NCBI GenBank assembly: GCA_900551675.1
Contig: URXH01000080.1
Span: 1-8,113 of the forward strand
Reading direction: 5' to 3'
Length of the DNA stretch: 8,113 nucleotides
DNA from: an uncultured bacterium
Lineage (GTDB): Bacteria > Cyanobacteriota > Vampirovibrionia > Gastranaerophilales > Gastranaerophilaceae
How positions within the stretch are numbered: the first letter of the stretch is position 1; every line of letters starts with the position of its first letter. A model generated the notes under the pieces. It was not told where the DNA came from and searched no databases. It saw nothing but the letters and a program-made list of their open reading frames with translations. Shown here piece by piece: positions 1-6,054 of the stretch. The position numbers and the translations under genes are program-made.

Positions 1-788
1 AAGGTGCTACGCACGTAGTCCACTTTAACGATATTCGTAGAGTTGCATTTACTCTTGCCGAGGTTTTGATAACCTTAGGGATTATCGGTGTAGTTGCTGC
101 ATTAACTATGCCTGCATTGATATCTAATTACAAAAAAACTGTTTATGTAAACCAGTTGAAAAAATCAGTTAGTGTAATTGAAAACGGTTTTAAAATGATA
201 CTGGCAGATGATGGTGTAGATAAGATTACAGACACTGGTTTATTTTCAACTTTTTCTTTTATTGGCGGCGGGGCTATAAATTCGAAATTTGCTGCTTATA
301 TGAACAAATATTTTAAAGTTGTAGAGACTAATCTAATTGATTTAAAAAACTATAAGTACCTGAATAGTGTAGGACCTGGACCAAATCCAAGATCAAATTT
401 TATACTGGAAGATGGTTCATACTTTATGTTTAACTCATTATATAACACACCGACTTCTCTGTCCGAACAGGACTGTAAAAAAGCAAAAGAGCTGGGCGGG
501 AACTTTTGTGAATTTGCAATTGAACAGCTTTATATAGATGTTAATGGCTCTAAACGACCTAATGAATTCGGTCGTGATTTATTTCAATTCATGGTATCAA
601 ATGATGGCAGGTTAATTCCTTATGGAAGTAAAGATGCTGCATTATTTAGAGAACAAGTTGAAATTTCTTCAAATTCGTATTATTGGCATAATGCAACTGG
701 TGATTCTGGCTGTAATGAAAATATAAGAGGCACAGGCTCCGGCTGTGCTGCACGTGTAATTGAAAACGGTTGGAAGATGGATTATTAA
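1..788 (+). CDS. Type IV pilin-like / pseudopilin protein, 5' end cut off by the window
   Basis: This is a secreted or pilus-type protein carrying a prepilin N-terminal segment. The reading frame is open from the first complete codon at position 3, so the start lies upstream; the TTG at 66 is internal. The visible protein has 261 residues. The prepilin signal reads RRVA^FTLAEVLITLG. The likely peptidase cut is between the Ala codon at 45-47 and the Phe codon at 48-50, with the conserved Glu at +5 (codon 60-62), followed by a hydrophobic helix ending near MPALISNYKK. The globular part has four cysteines (codons at 474, 507, 711 and 744), probably forming disulfides, and an Asp/Asn/Gly-rich stretch YIDVNGSKRPNEFGRD. 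The C terminus is RVIENGWKMDY. Known of the family: such proteins are cleaved by PilD and assembled by a type II/IV machine. No pilus machinery genes are visible nearby, so the exact role (pilus, competence or secretion) is unknown. Confidence 0.88.
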   Translation, partial: GATHVVHFNDIRRVAFTLAEVLITLGIIGVVAALTMPALISNYKKTVYVNQLKKSVSVIENGFKMILADDGVDKITDTGLFSTFSFIGGGAINSKFAAYMNKYFKVVETNLIDLKNYKYLNSVGPGPNPRSNFILEDGSYFMFNSLYNTPTSLSEQDCKKAKELGGNFCEFAIEQLYIDVNGSKRPNEFGRDLFQFMVSNDGRLIPYGSKDAALFREQVEISSNSYYWHNATGDSGCNENIRGTGSGCAARVIENGWKMDY

Positions 789-881
789 ATATTTATGTTT
801 TATAAATAATTCTCTATTTTAACTATAAGTTTTTTGTGTTAATATAAATTTATAGAATACATATAGAAGGAAGTATAAAAC

Positions 882-1886
882 ATGAGTTTAACAGTATATT
901 TAGGGATAGATGTTGGATCTGTAACAACGAAATTAGCACTTGTTGATGAAAAAGGGAAATATGTGGACAGTTACATGCTCAGAACTGCAGGCAAGCCTGT
1001 TATGGCAGTGCAAAAAGGTTTGAATGAACTTTATGCAAAAAAGTTGACAGATTACGAGGTTATGGGTGTAGGAACAACTGGCTCGGGACGTAACCTCGCA
1101 GGTGCATTAGTCGGAGCTGATATTATAAAAAATGAAATTACAGCGCATGCTGTTGCCGCAAGTATTAATGTTCCCGGCGTTCAGACAATTCTTGAAATCG
1201 GCGGACAGGACAGCAAAATTATTATTTTAAGAGACGGTATTGTAACTGATTTTGCAATGAATACTGTATGTGCAGCTGGAACAGGAAGCTTTCTTGATCA
1301 TCAGGCTCAAAGATTGAATGTCCCTATTGAAAAATTTGGCGAAACTGCTTTAAAATCTGAAAATCCTGCCCGTATTGCCGGACGATGCGGTGTATTTGCT
1401 GAAAGTGATTTGATCCACAAACAACAGCTCGGGTATCCTGTAGAGGATTTGTTATATGGCCTTTGTCAGGCTCTTGTCCGCAATTATCTTGCAAATCTGG
1501 CTTTGGGTAAAGAATTGTTGCCTGTATTTTCATTTCAGGGCGGTGTAGCAACAAATTCCGGTATGGTAAAAGCATTTGAAGAAGCTTTAGGACATAAAGT
1601 TGTTGTTCCAGATCATCATCAGACAATGGGTGCAATCGGTGCTGCTCTTCTTGCCATGGAAAATCATCAGTATACAGAAGCGCACACAACTTTCAAAGGC
1701 TGGGAAGTCGGAGAAATGAATTTCCATTCAATAACTTGTGATTGTACCGGCTGTTCAAATAATTGCGAGGTTATCACAATTGTTGAAGGCGGGGAAGATA
1801 TTCACCATGTTGATAAAATTAAAGATATCAAAGGAAATATTATCGCACGCTGGGGCGGAACCTGTGGAAGATGGGATATTACTTAA
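882..1886 (+). CDS. Acyl-CoA dehydratase activase (BcrA/BadF/BadG/HgdC ATPase family)
   Basis: The protein has 334 residues and is an ASKHA-fold ATPase that, in this family, uses ATP and a [4Fe-4S] cluster to push an electron into a 2-hydroxyacyl-CoA dehydratase or benzoyl-CoA reductase-type partner. Visible motifs are the phosphate-1 loop GIDVGSVTTKLALVD (8-22), GTTGSGR (64-70), LEIGGQDSK (104-112), CAAGTGSFLDHQAQRL (130-145), AGRCGVFAESDLIHK (166-180) and FQGGVATN (218-225). C130 and C169 match the two cysteines that hold the cluster between the subunits of a dimer. Beyond the roughly 260-residue core there is a tail with four clustered cysteines (C286, C288, C291, C295) and C328 in WGGTCGRWD. 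The start is the ATG after AGAAGGAA (865-872), 9 nt away. No dehydratase subunit or DUF2229 partner gene lies in the window, so the substrate cannot be named. The gene is convergent with the next one, 33 bp away. Confidence 0.93.
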   Translation: MSLTVYLGIDVGSVTTKLALVDEKGKYVDSYMLRTAGKPVMAVQKGLNELYAKKLTDYEVMGVGTTGSGRNLAGALVGADIIKNEITAHAVAASINVPGVQTILEIGGQDSKIIILRDGIVTDFAMNTVCAAGTGSFLDHQAQRLNVPIEKFGETALKSENPARIAGRCGVFAESDLIHKQQLGYPVEDLLYGLCQALVRNYLANLALGKELLPVFSFQGGVATNSGMVKAFEEALGHKVVVPDHHQTMGAIGAALLAMENHQYTEAHTTFKGWEVGEMNFHSITCDCTGCSNNCEVITIVEGGEDIHHVDKIKDIKGNIIARWGGTCGRWDIT

Positions 1887-1919
1887 CATTTATTTCTTTC
1901 TATTTTGAAAAATGGATTA

Positions 1920-2606
1920 TTAAAAATTCACAAAGTTCCCTTTTGCCCATTTATAAATGCTTTCAAGATCTGAAAATTCTTTTTTGAATTTTTTGTTATC
2001 TTCAAATGTCAAAATGAACTTGCCGTTATCTGATTGTGCATAACCTATTACTTTATCAGGTGATTGCGTGCTGTAGCCGTAAATTATTGTTTTACCGTTG
2101 CTTTCTGTACGCAGAGGCTTTTTATCCAGTGTTAAATATGTTATTCTATTAGTTGTTTGTTTGCCGTCTGCAAAGTTTCTGATTGTTCTTTTGTAACCTG
2201 TAGGAATGCCTGCTGTTGTTGTCAATTCGGTTATAACGCTTTGTTTTCTTGTTTCTTCCCCATTTTTATCTAAAAATAGTTTTTCGACAGTTTTTGTATG
2301 TCCGTCATAAGTTTCTTTTTTTACTATTTTAAGTCCGTTTTTTTCTATAGTTTTTTCAGATTTTTCTTCAAATTTGTTAGCTAATTTTTGTTCTGTTGAT
2401 TTCTTGGATGATATTTTTTGTCCTATAGCTCTGGATGCTCCTTTGCTCCCTCTTGAAAGATAATAGACAGCAAGCAGACCTGCTCCTGCAACTGCTGTTC
2501 CGATCGCAAGTTTTAAAGTTGTGTTTGATTTTTCTTTAACGATTTCTTTATAATTTTTGTCAGACCCGTTAAAATACAATTGAGGACCTATTGCAGAAAT
2601 TTTCAT
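1920..2606 (-). CDS. Unrecognised single-pass membrane protein, strand-rich exterior
   Basis: I do not recognise this family. With the ATG at 2606 the protein has 228 residues. That start is preferred because AAAGGAT lies just upstream of it at the usual distance; the longer frame opening with GTG at 2630 would put that ribosome-binding site inside the coding region. Residues 1-30 are polar and charged (MKISAIGPQLYFNG...). Residues 31-50 form one hydrophobic helix (LKLAIGTAVAGAGLLAVYYL) followed by SRGSKG, which suggests a single anchor. Residues 65-95 are Lys/Glu-rich and probably helical. From about 95 to the end, short Thr/Lys-rich segments alternate with Asn-Gly and Asp-Gly turns (LDKNGEE, FADGKQ, ESNGK, SDNGK), suggesting beta hairpins resembling simple YD- or MORN-like repeats; this is inference. 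It has no cysteine and no catalytic motif that I can see. It is transcribed alone, divergently from the YkgJ-type gene. Confidence 0.8.
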   Translation of the reverse strand: MKISAIGPQLYFNGSDKNYKEIVKEKSNTTLKLAIGTAVAGAGLLAVYYLSRGSKGASRAIGQKISSKKSTEQKLANKFEEKSEKTIEKNGLKIVKKETYDGHTKTVEKLFLDKNGEETRKQSVITELTTTAGIPTGYKRTIRNFADGKQTTNRITYLTLDKKPLRTESNGKTIIYGYSTQSPDKVIGYAQSDNGKFILTFEDNKKFKKEFSDLESIYKWAKGNFVNF

Positions 2607-2675
2607 ATAAACCATCCTTTTTGTATACACATTTTAAATTGAAAAATAAAAAATTTTGTTATTTTTAGAAAAAAA

Positions 2676-2706
2676 TTTACAATCCTTAAAAAATTCGTGT
2701 TATTAT
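2676..2706 (+). promoter_or_regulatory. Candidate promoter for the YkgJ-rlmN-dtd run
   Basis: TTTACA at 2676-2681 resembles a -35 box. TATTAT at 2701-2706 is a -10 box preceded by TG at 2698-2699, giving an extended -10. The spacer is 19 bp, or 18 bp if the -35 is read as TTACAA; this is slightly long, but the extended -10 could compensate. Transcription would start near 2712-2714, upstream of the SD at 2724-2729, which supports a translation start at 2743 rather than at 2656. The surrounding DNA is very AT-rich, so chance matches are possible. Confidence 0.45.
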
Positions 2707-2742
2707 ATATTTATGACTGCTTTAAGGGATACAGTAAACAAT

Positions 2743-3423
2743 ATGAAAAAAATGTATCGGGAAATTTTTATGAAATCTTCCGATGCTATAAAAGAGCGTG
2801 TTGATGCGCTCAGACCGGAAGGTGTGGCAGGTGATATTTTTGATAAATTTGCCCCCGCAAGCACCGGTAAAAATTGGCAGATTGCTGTTCTTAATATGTT
2901 TGAAAACGATATTTCGCATGAAATTTACCGCAAGTGGCAGGAAATTTTAAAATTACGAGAAAATTATTCCTGCAAGGGTTGCGCAACCTGCTGTAATCTT
3001 GCATGTTGTGAGTTTTCGTATGAGGAATTGAAAGCAAAAGCTAAAAACGGCGATAAGTTTGCCTTGCAGTTTGTCAGTATTTTCGTGCCTTATGAAAACA
3101 GGGAAGATGCAGAGAAAATTTATCCGCAATATCTGGAGCTTTTGGATAAAAATACTGACGGTGATGTTTATTTTTATCATTGTCCGAAACTAAATGAATG
3201 CAGCCGCTGTTCAGATTATGAAAACCGTCCTCAAATATGCAGGGATTTCCCAGACAATCCTTTGTGTATTTTGCCTGAATCATGCGGGTTTTATGAATGG
3301 AGGAAACTTGCAGAACCCGTTGCAATGATGCTTCATGCTATGGTTGAGATTATTGCTTATTACAAGCAGAAAATGCCGGTTGCCGAAGAACGGAGCTCAA
3401 GCGGTCAGGAAGGCAGGCTATAA
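2743..3423 (+). CDS. YkgJ-type cysteine-cluster protein (CxxCxxCC, putative metal or Fe-S binding)
   Basis: From the ATG at 2743 the protein has 226 residues and belongs to the family defined by a CxxCxxCC signature, thought to bind zinc or an iron-sulfur cluster; the biochemical role is not established. The signature is CKGCATCCNLACC (77-89). A second cysteine set follows: YHCPKLNECSRCSDY (145-159), C166 in NRPQICRDFP, C175 and C181. That makes twelve cysteines, all between residues 77 and 181. The N-terminal 70 residues are helical and charged, and the C terminus is an amphipathic helix. Start choice: AAGGGA (2724-2729) lies 13 nt before the ATG at 2743; ATG at 2713 would be nearly leaderless from the candidate promoter, and ATG at 2770 has GGGAA 6 nt upstream, so the start is uncertain by about 10 residues either way. 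rlmN follows after 5 nt, so the two are probably co-transcribed. Confidence 0.82.
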   Translation: MKKMYREIFMKSSDAIKERVDALRPEGVAGDIFDKFAPASTGKNWQIAVLNMFENDISHEIYRKWQEILKLRENYSCKGCATCCNLACCEFSYEELKAKAKNGDKFALQFVSIFVPYENREDAEKIYPQYLELLDKNTDGDVYFYHCPKLNECSRCSDYENRPQICRDFPDNPLCILPESCGFYEWRKLAEPVAMMLHAMVEIIAYYKQKMPVAEERSSSGQEGRL

Positions 3424-3428
3424 TTTAT

Positions 3429-4448
3429 ATGATAGTACTTTCAGGATTAAATTTAAAAGAAATCGAAAAAATAACCGATGAAATGAAAGCGTCAAAGTTC
3501 AGAGCACGCCAGATTCACAACTGGATTTATTTAAAATCGGTTAAAAGTATTGATGAAATGACTGATTTGTCTGTAAAATTCAGGGAAGAATTAAAAAAAT
3601 TTGCAACTGTTACCGGTACAAAAATAAAGGTTAAACAGGAAAGTTCTGATGGAACTTTAAAATATCTTCTTGAATATCCTGATGGTGAATGCGTTGAAAC
3701 TGTTCTTATGCGTTTTGATAACCGTGCGAATTTAACTGCATGCGTAAGTTCTCAGGTCGGCTGTGCCGTTAACTGCTCGTTTTGCGCGACAGGCAAACGT
3801 GGATTTATCAGAAATCTTACCTATAAAGAAATAATTGAACAGGTATTAACTATTCAGCGTGATACAGGTTTAAAAGTTACAAATGTCGTTTTTATGGGGC
3901 AGGGGGAACCGCTTTTGAATCTCGATAATGTTTTAAAAGCAATGGAAATTTTTAATGAAAACTTCCAAATAGGTGCAAGACGTTTAACAGTTTCTACATC
4001 AGGTATAATTCCGGGTATTGAAAGGCTTGCAAATGAAGATATGCAGTCGACTCTTGCAATTTCTTTGCATGCATCAAATCATGAAACCCGCAAAAAATTA
4101 ATGCAGATTGAAAATAAATATCCTATGCCCGAGCTTAAAAAAGTATTAAAGCATTACATTGAAAAAACGGGCAGAAGGATTACAGTTGAATATCTTTTGA
4201 TAAAAGATTTGAATGATACGCTTCAAAGTGCAAAAGAGCTTGTAAGCTATCTTCATGATTTAAAATGTAATATAAATTTGATACCTTATAATCCTACAGA
4301 GAAAAACGATTATCAAAAACCGTCAGGGAATTCAATAATGCGTTTTAAATCTCTTTTGGAGCAGTCAGGCAAAAAAGTTACGGTCAGGCTTGAACGCGGA
4401 GCGGATATTGATGCTGCCTGCGGTCAATTAAGAGGGAAAATTGATTAG
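3429..4448 (+). CDS. rlmN: Dual-specificity RNA methyltransferase RlmN (23S rRNA A2503 / tRNA A37, C2-methyl)
   Basis: This is a radical SAM enzyme that adds a methyl group to C2 of adenine 2503 in 23S rRNA and adenine 37 in some tRNAs. It has 339 residues, close to the usual length. The N-terminal accessory domain (about 1-80) includes FRARQIHNWIY (24-34). The radical SAM motif is C112-AVN-C116-SF-C119, followed by ATGKRGF. MGQGEPLLN (156-164) is the family SAM-binding loop. LTVSTSGIIPGI (186-197), ISLHAS (211-216) and LIPYNP (284-289) are characteristic. The two cysteines needed for RlmN's methyl-transfer mechanism are present: C331 in DAACGQL, the methyl-carrying residue, and C105 in TACVSSQVGC. 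E90 in CVETV is the expected conserved Glu. The enzyme therefore looks complete. It starts 5 nt after the upstream stop; AGGAAGG at 3407-3413 lies inside the upstream gene. dtd follows after 3 nt, suggesting one transcript. Confidence 0.97.
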   Translation: MIVLSGLNLKEIEKITDEMKASKFRARQIHNWIYLKSVKSIDEMTDLSVKFREELKKFATVTGTKIKVKQESSDGTLKYLLEYPDGECVETVLMRFDNRANLTACVSSQVGCAVNCSFCATGKRGFIRNLTYKEIIEQVLTIQRDTGLKVTNVVFMGQGEPLLNLDNVLKAMEIFNENFQIGARRLTVSTSGIIPGIERLANEDMQSTLAISLHASNHETRKKLMQIENKYPMPELKKVLKHYIEKTGRRITVEYLLIKDLNDTLQSAKELVSYLHDLKCNINLIPYNPTEKNDYQKPSGNSIMRFKSLLEQSGKKVTVRLERGADIDAACGQLRGKID

Positions 4449-4451
4449 AAT

Positions 4452-4889
4452 ATGAAAGCACTAATTCAAAGAGTAAAAAGAGCTTCAGTCAGCATATCAG
4501 GAGAATTATTCTCATCTATATCCAAAGGCATACTTGTTTTTCTCGGAGTTGAAAAACAGGATACAAAAGAAAATGCAGAAAAGTTGGCTGATAAAATTAT
4601 AAAACTACGCATTTTTGAAGATGAAAATGAAAAAATGAATTTGTCAGTTAATGATGTAGATGGCGAAATCCTTGTAGTTTCTCAATTTACTTTATGTGCA
4701 GACTGTAAGAAAGGTACACGTCCTTCTTTTGATAATGCTTCAGAACCTCAAAAAGCTGTTGAATTGTACGAATATTTCGTAAAATATTTAAAAGAACATA
4801 ATATGAAAGTTCAGACAGGAAAATTTCGTGCAATGATGGATGTGGAGCTTATTAATGACGGTCCTGTTACATTCTGGCTTGAAAAATAG
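4452..4889 (+). CDS. dtd: D-aminoacyl-tRNA deacylase
   Basis: This enzyme hydrolyses D-amino acids, and also glycine on tRNA-Ala, off mischarged tRNAs, keeping D-residues out of protein; it is cytoplasmic and dimeric. It has 145 residues, the normal length. The N terminus MKALIQRVKRASVSISGE is typical. Both active-site motifs are present: SQFTLCAD (77-84), and NDGPVTFWLE (135-144), which contains the Gly-Pro pair whose cis conformation gives chiral proofreading. KGTRPSF (87-93) is also conserved. The gene begins 3 nt after the rlmN stop. The nearest SD-like element is GAGGG at 4432-4436 inside rlmN, 15 nt upstream, so translational coupling to rlmN is likely. It is the last gene of this run: a separate strong promoter starts 9 nt after its stop, and no clear intrinsic terminator lies in between. 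Confidence 0.96.
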   Translation: MKALIQRVKRASVSISGELFSSISKGILVFLGVEKQDTKENAEKLADKIIKLRIFEDENEKMNLSVNDVDGEILVVSQFTLCADCKKGTRPSFDNASEPQKAVELYEYFVKYLKEHNMKVQTGKFRAMMDVELINDGPVTFWLEK

Positions 4890-4892
4890 ATG

Positions 4893-4920
4893 ACATGTTG
4901 CAAAATTTTTCAAAGCATGT
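4893..4920. repeat. Imperfect inverted repeat overlapping a promoter; possible operator
   Basis: ACATG at 4893-4897 and CATGT at 4916-4920 form a 5-bp inverted repeat. An inner TTG/CAA pairing is possible if two bases (AG) bulge. The repeat covers the -35 box and spacer of the promoter at 4898-4926 and ends directly before its -10 box. It could be a repressor site, a weak hairpin after dtd, or chance. It has no GC-rich stem with a T-run, so it is not a convincing terminator. Confidence 0.3.
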
Positions 4921-4926
4921 TATAAT
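4898..4926 (+). promoter_or_regulatory. Strong sigma70/SigA-type promoter for the zinc-ribbon gene and rimM-trmD-rplS
   Basis: TTGCAA at 4898-4903 matches the -35 consensus at four of six bases. It is followed by an exact 17-bp spacer and a perfect TATAAT at 4921-4926, which also carries the extended -10 TG at 4918-4919. The start of transcription would be near 4933, leaving a leader of about 100 nt before the ATG at 5035. This is the best promoter in the window and fits a unit that ends with a highly expressed ribosomal protein gene. Confidence 0.8.
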
Positions 4927-5034
4927 ATTGGTATTGATATAGAGTTAGAAATTTATTTTTTTACTGAGGAGAAATTCTTTACTTTATTATTAACCCGGAA
5001 TTACGTTATTTTTTATAATTAAGAGGCTATCGTT

Positions 5035-6048
5035 ATGTATGTAAACAAGTGTATCAAATGCGGTCGTGAGTTTGAAACAAAGAACCCCAAAAGAGTAATT
5101 TGTCCGGATTGTTTGTATCCTGACAAAAAAATGATGATATCACCTTCATCTGAACCGGATTCTCAGCAAACTGCACCGGCTCCTGTTAAGGAAGAACCGT
5201 TAAACGGCTACAGTGCAGGCGGAACAGAGGAACCTCCCCGTTATTACAGCGCAGGCGGAGATCCGGAACCGCAAAGATATAACAGACCCCAGAGATCATA
5301 CAATAATCAGGGTGGATATAGCAGAAATAATTATAATAACAGACAGAATTATAACAGAAATCAAGGCGGTTATAACCGATCAGGCTATAACAGAAGCCAG
5401 GGCGGGTACAATAACCGTAACCAGAGACCTTATAACAATCAGGGCGGATATAACAGACGTCCGCAGGGCGGCGGTTTTAACAGAAATAACTTTAAACGTC
5501 CGCAGAAAAAAGCTCCAAAACAGCTTCTGGTAAGCAAGGAACAGCTCGAACAGATAGAAAAGCTCTATAAAGCTATGCTTCCTTTGCCAAATCCTGACTG
5601 CCACGAAGTTATCGGAGAAAAAATCGGGCTTGAACCGAGAAAAGTTTTCTTTGGAATTAATCTGGTAAGACAAAAGATGATGCTTCCGAAATTACCGTTC
5701 CCGAAACGTAAGCTCGCAATTTCTCCTGATCAGCTTTTCGCTATAAAGAATTTGTATGAGCCTTTATTGCCGCTTCCTCCGATCGGTTGCCATAAAATCA
5801 TTGCATCTCAGTTGAAGATGGACGAGTGGAGAGTTCATGTTGGTATTGGTTTAATTCGTTCTCAAATGGGTTTGAGCAGATGGAATCAAGATAGACCTGA
5901 TCTGCCCGAAGAATTTAAAAAACAAAAAGAAGAAGCTGAAAAAGCTGCATCAGAAGAAATTAAGACTGATGAGCAGAATACCGTTGAAGAAGTTAAACCA
6001 AAAAGAGGCAGAAAACCTAAAAAGGCCGAAGAAACTCCGGAAGCTTAA
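5035..6048 (+). CDS. Unrecognised zinc-ribbon protein with Gly/Asn/Tyr/Arg-rich region and two copies of a helix-turn-helix-like domain
   Basis: I do not recognise this protein as a named family. It has 337 residues in five parts. (a) Residues 4-30: a four-cysteine zinc ribbon, C6xxC9 and C23xxC26. (b) Residues 31-82: a Pro/Glu-rich linker with a tandem 12-residue repeat at 59-70 and 71-82, each copy YSAGG...RY. (c) Residues 81-158: low complexity, almost only N, Q, G, Y and R, with four copies of (N/S)QGGY. (d) Two copies of a 56-residue domain, 164-219 and 227-282, about 21 identical positions, each with LPLP, a Cys-His pair (C189-H190, C252-H253) and a GI-L-R-M-L end; helix-turn-helix-like by eye. 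(e) A charged Lys/Glu tail ending KPKRGRKPKKAEE, AT-hook-like. AAGAGG (5021-5026) lies 8 nt before the ATG. rimM starts 6 nt after the stop. Nucleic-acid binding, probably RNA, is my inference. Confidence 0.85.
   Translation: MYVNKCIKCGREFETKNPKRVICPDCLYPDKKMMISPSSEPDSQQTAPAPVKEEPLNGYSAGGTEEPPRYYSAGGDPEPQRYNRPQRSYNNQGGYSRNNYNNRQNYNRNQGGYNRSGYNRSQGGYNNRNQRPYNNQGGYNRRPQGGGFNRNNFKRPQKKAPKQLLVSKEQLEQIEKLYKAMLPLPNPDCHEVIGEKIGLEPRKVFFGINLVRQKMMLPKLPFPKRKLAISPDQLFAIKNLYEPLLPLPPIGCHKIIASQLKMDEWRVHVGIGLIRSQMGLSRWNQDRPDLPEEFKKQKEEAEKAASEEIKTDEQNTVEEVKPKRGRKPKKAEETPEA
5209..5508 (+). repeat. Degenerate tandem repeats encoding the low-complexity region
   Basis: DNA at 5209-5280 holds two in-frame 36-bp units (coding YSAGG...RY twice). 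DNA at 5275-5508 holds irregular short units built from variants of CAGGGCGG(A/T)TATAACAGA, coding the (N/S)QGGY(N/S)R motifs. Unit length varies and copies have diverged, so this is a protein-coding low-complexity tract, not a CRISPR array. Slippage or recombination could change its length between strains. Confidence 0.75.
5524..5691 (+). repeat. First copy of the duplicated 56-residue domain
   Basis: This segment encodes residues 164-219. It aligns without gaps to residues 227-282, at a constant offset of 63 residues, with about 21 identical positions counted by eye. Shared landmarks are S..QL..I..LY, LPLP, CH, GI.L.R and M.L. The copies have diverged in DNA, so the duplication is old. Confidence 0.8.
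5713..5880 (+). repeat. Second copy of the duplicated 56-residue domain
   Basis: This segment encodes residues 227-282 and is the partner of the copy at 5524-5691. The second half, GCHKIIASQLKMDEWRVHVG followed by IGLIRSQMGL, reads like a helix-turn-recognition helix, but no residue pattern specific to a known DNA-binding family is evident. Confidence 0.8.
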
Positions 6049-6054
6049 TATATT

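Noticed and set aside
791..807. ATTTAT/ATAAAT hairpin after the pilin-like gene as a terminator
   Set aside because: It is a six-pair A/T-only stem without a T-run, too weak to call.
1324..1689. 121-codon open frame on the minus strand inside the activase gene
   Set aside because: It lies wholly inside a well-supported gene, its protein is Gln/Leu/His-rich as expected from an antisense reading, and it has no family resemblance.
1887..1919. Bidirectional terminator between the convergent genes
   Set aside because: Only A/T-rich partial complementarity (CATTT/AAATG); no stable stem with a T-run can be drawn.
2622..2629. TGTATACA palindrome as a -10 box for the minus-strand gene
   Set aside because: Transcription would begin inside the Shine-Dalgarno, and no -35 match is present.
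2607..2630. Longer N terminus (GTG at 2630) for the minus-strand gene
   Set aside because: It would place the clear AAAGGAT ribosome-binding site inside the coding sequence; ATG at 2606 fits better.
2656..2742. Longer N terminus for the YkgJ-type gene from TTG at 2656
   Set aside because: It lies upstream of and across the candidate promoter, has no Shine-Dalgarno and adds atypical sequence.
5014..5019. TATAAT immediately before the zinc-ribbon gene
   Set aside because: No -35 box lies 16-18 bp upstream, and a start near 5026 would remove the Shine-Dalgarno.
5209..5508. Repeated units that might suggest a CRISPR array
   Set aside because: Units are short, variable and in frame with a protein; there are no constant-length unique spacers.
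5213..5533. Alternative plus-strand frame (106 codons) and a minus-strand frame over the low-complexity tract
   Set aside because: The repeated units simply lack stops in other frames. The product is an artefact-like Ile/Thr/Arg repeat and no start signal supports it.
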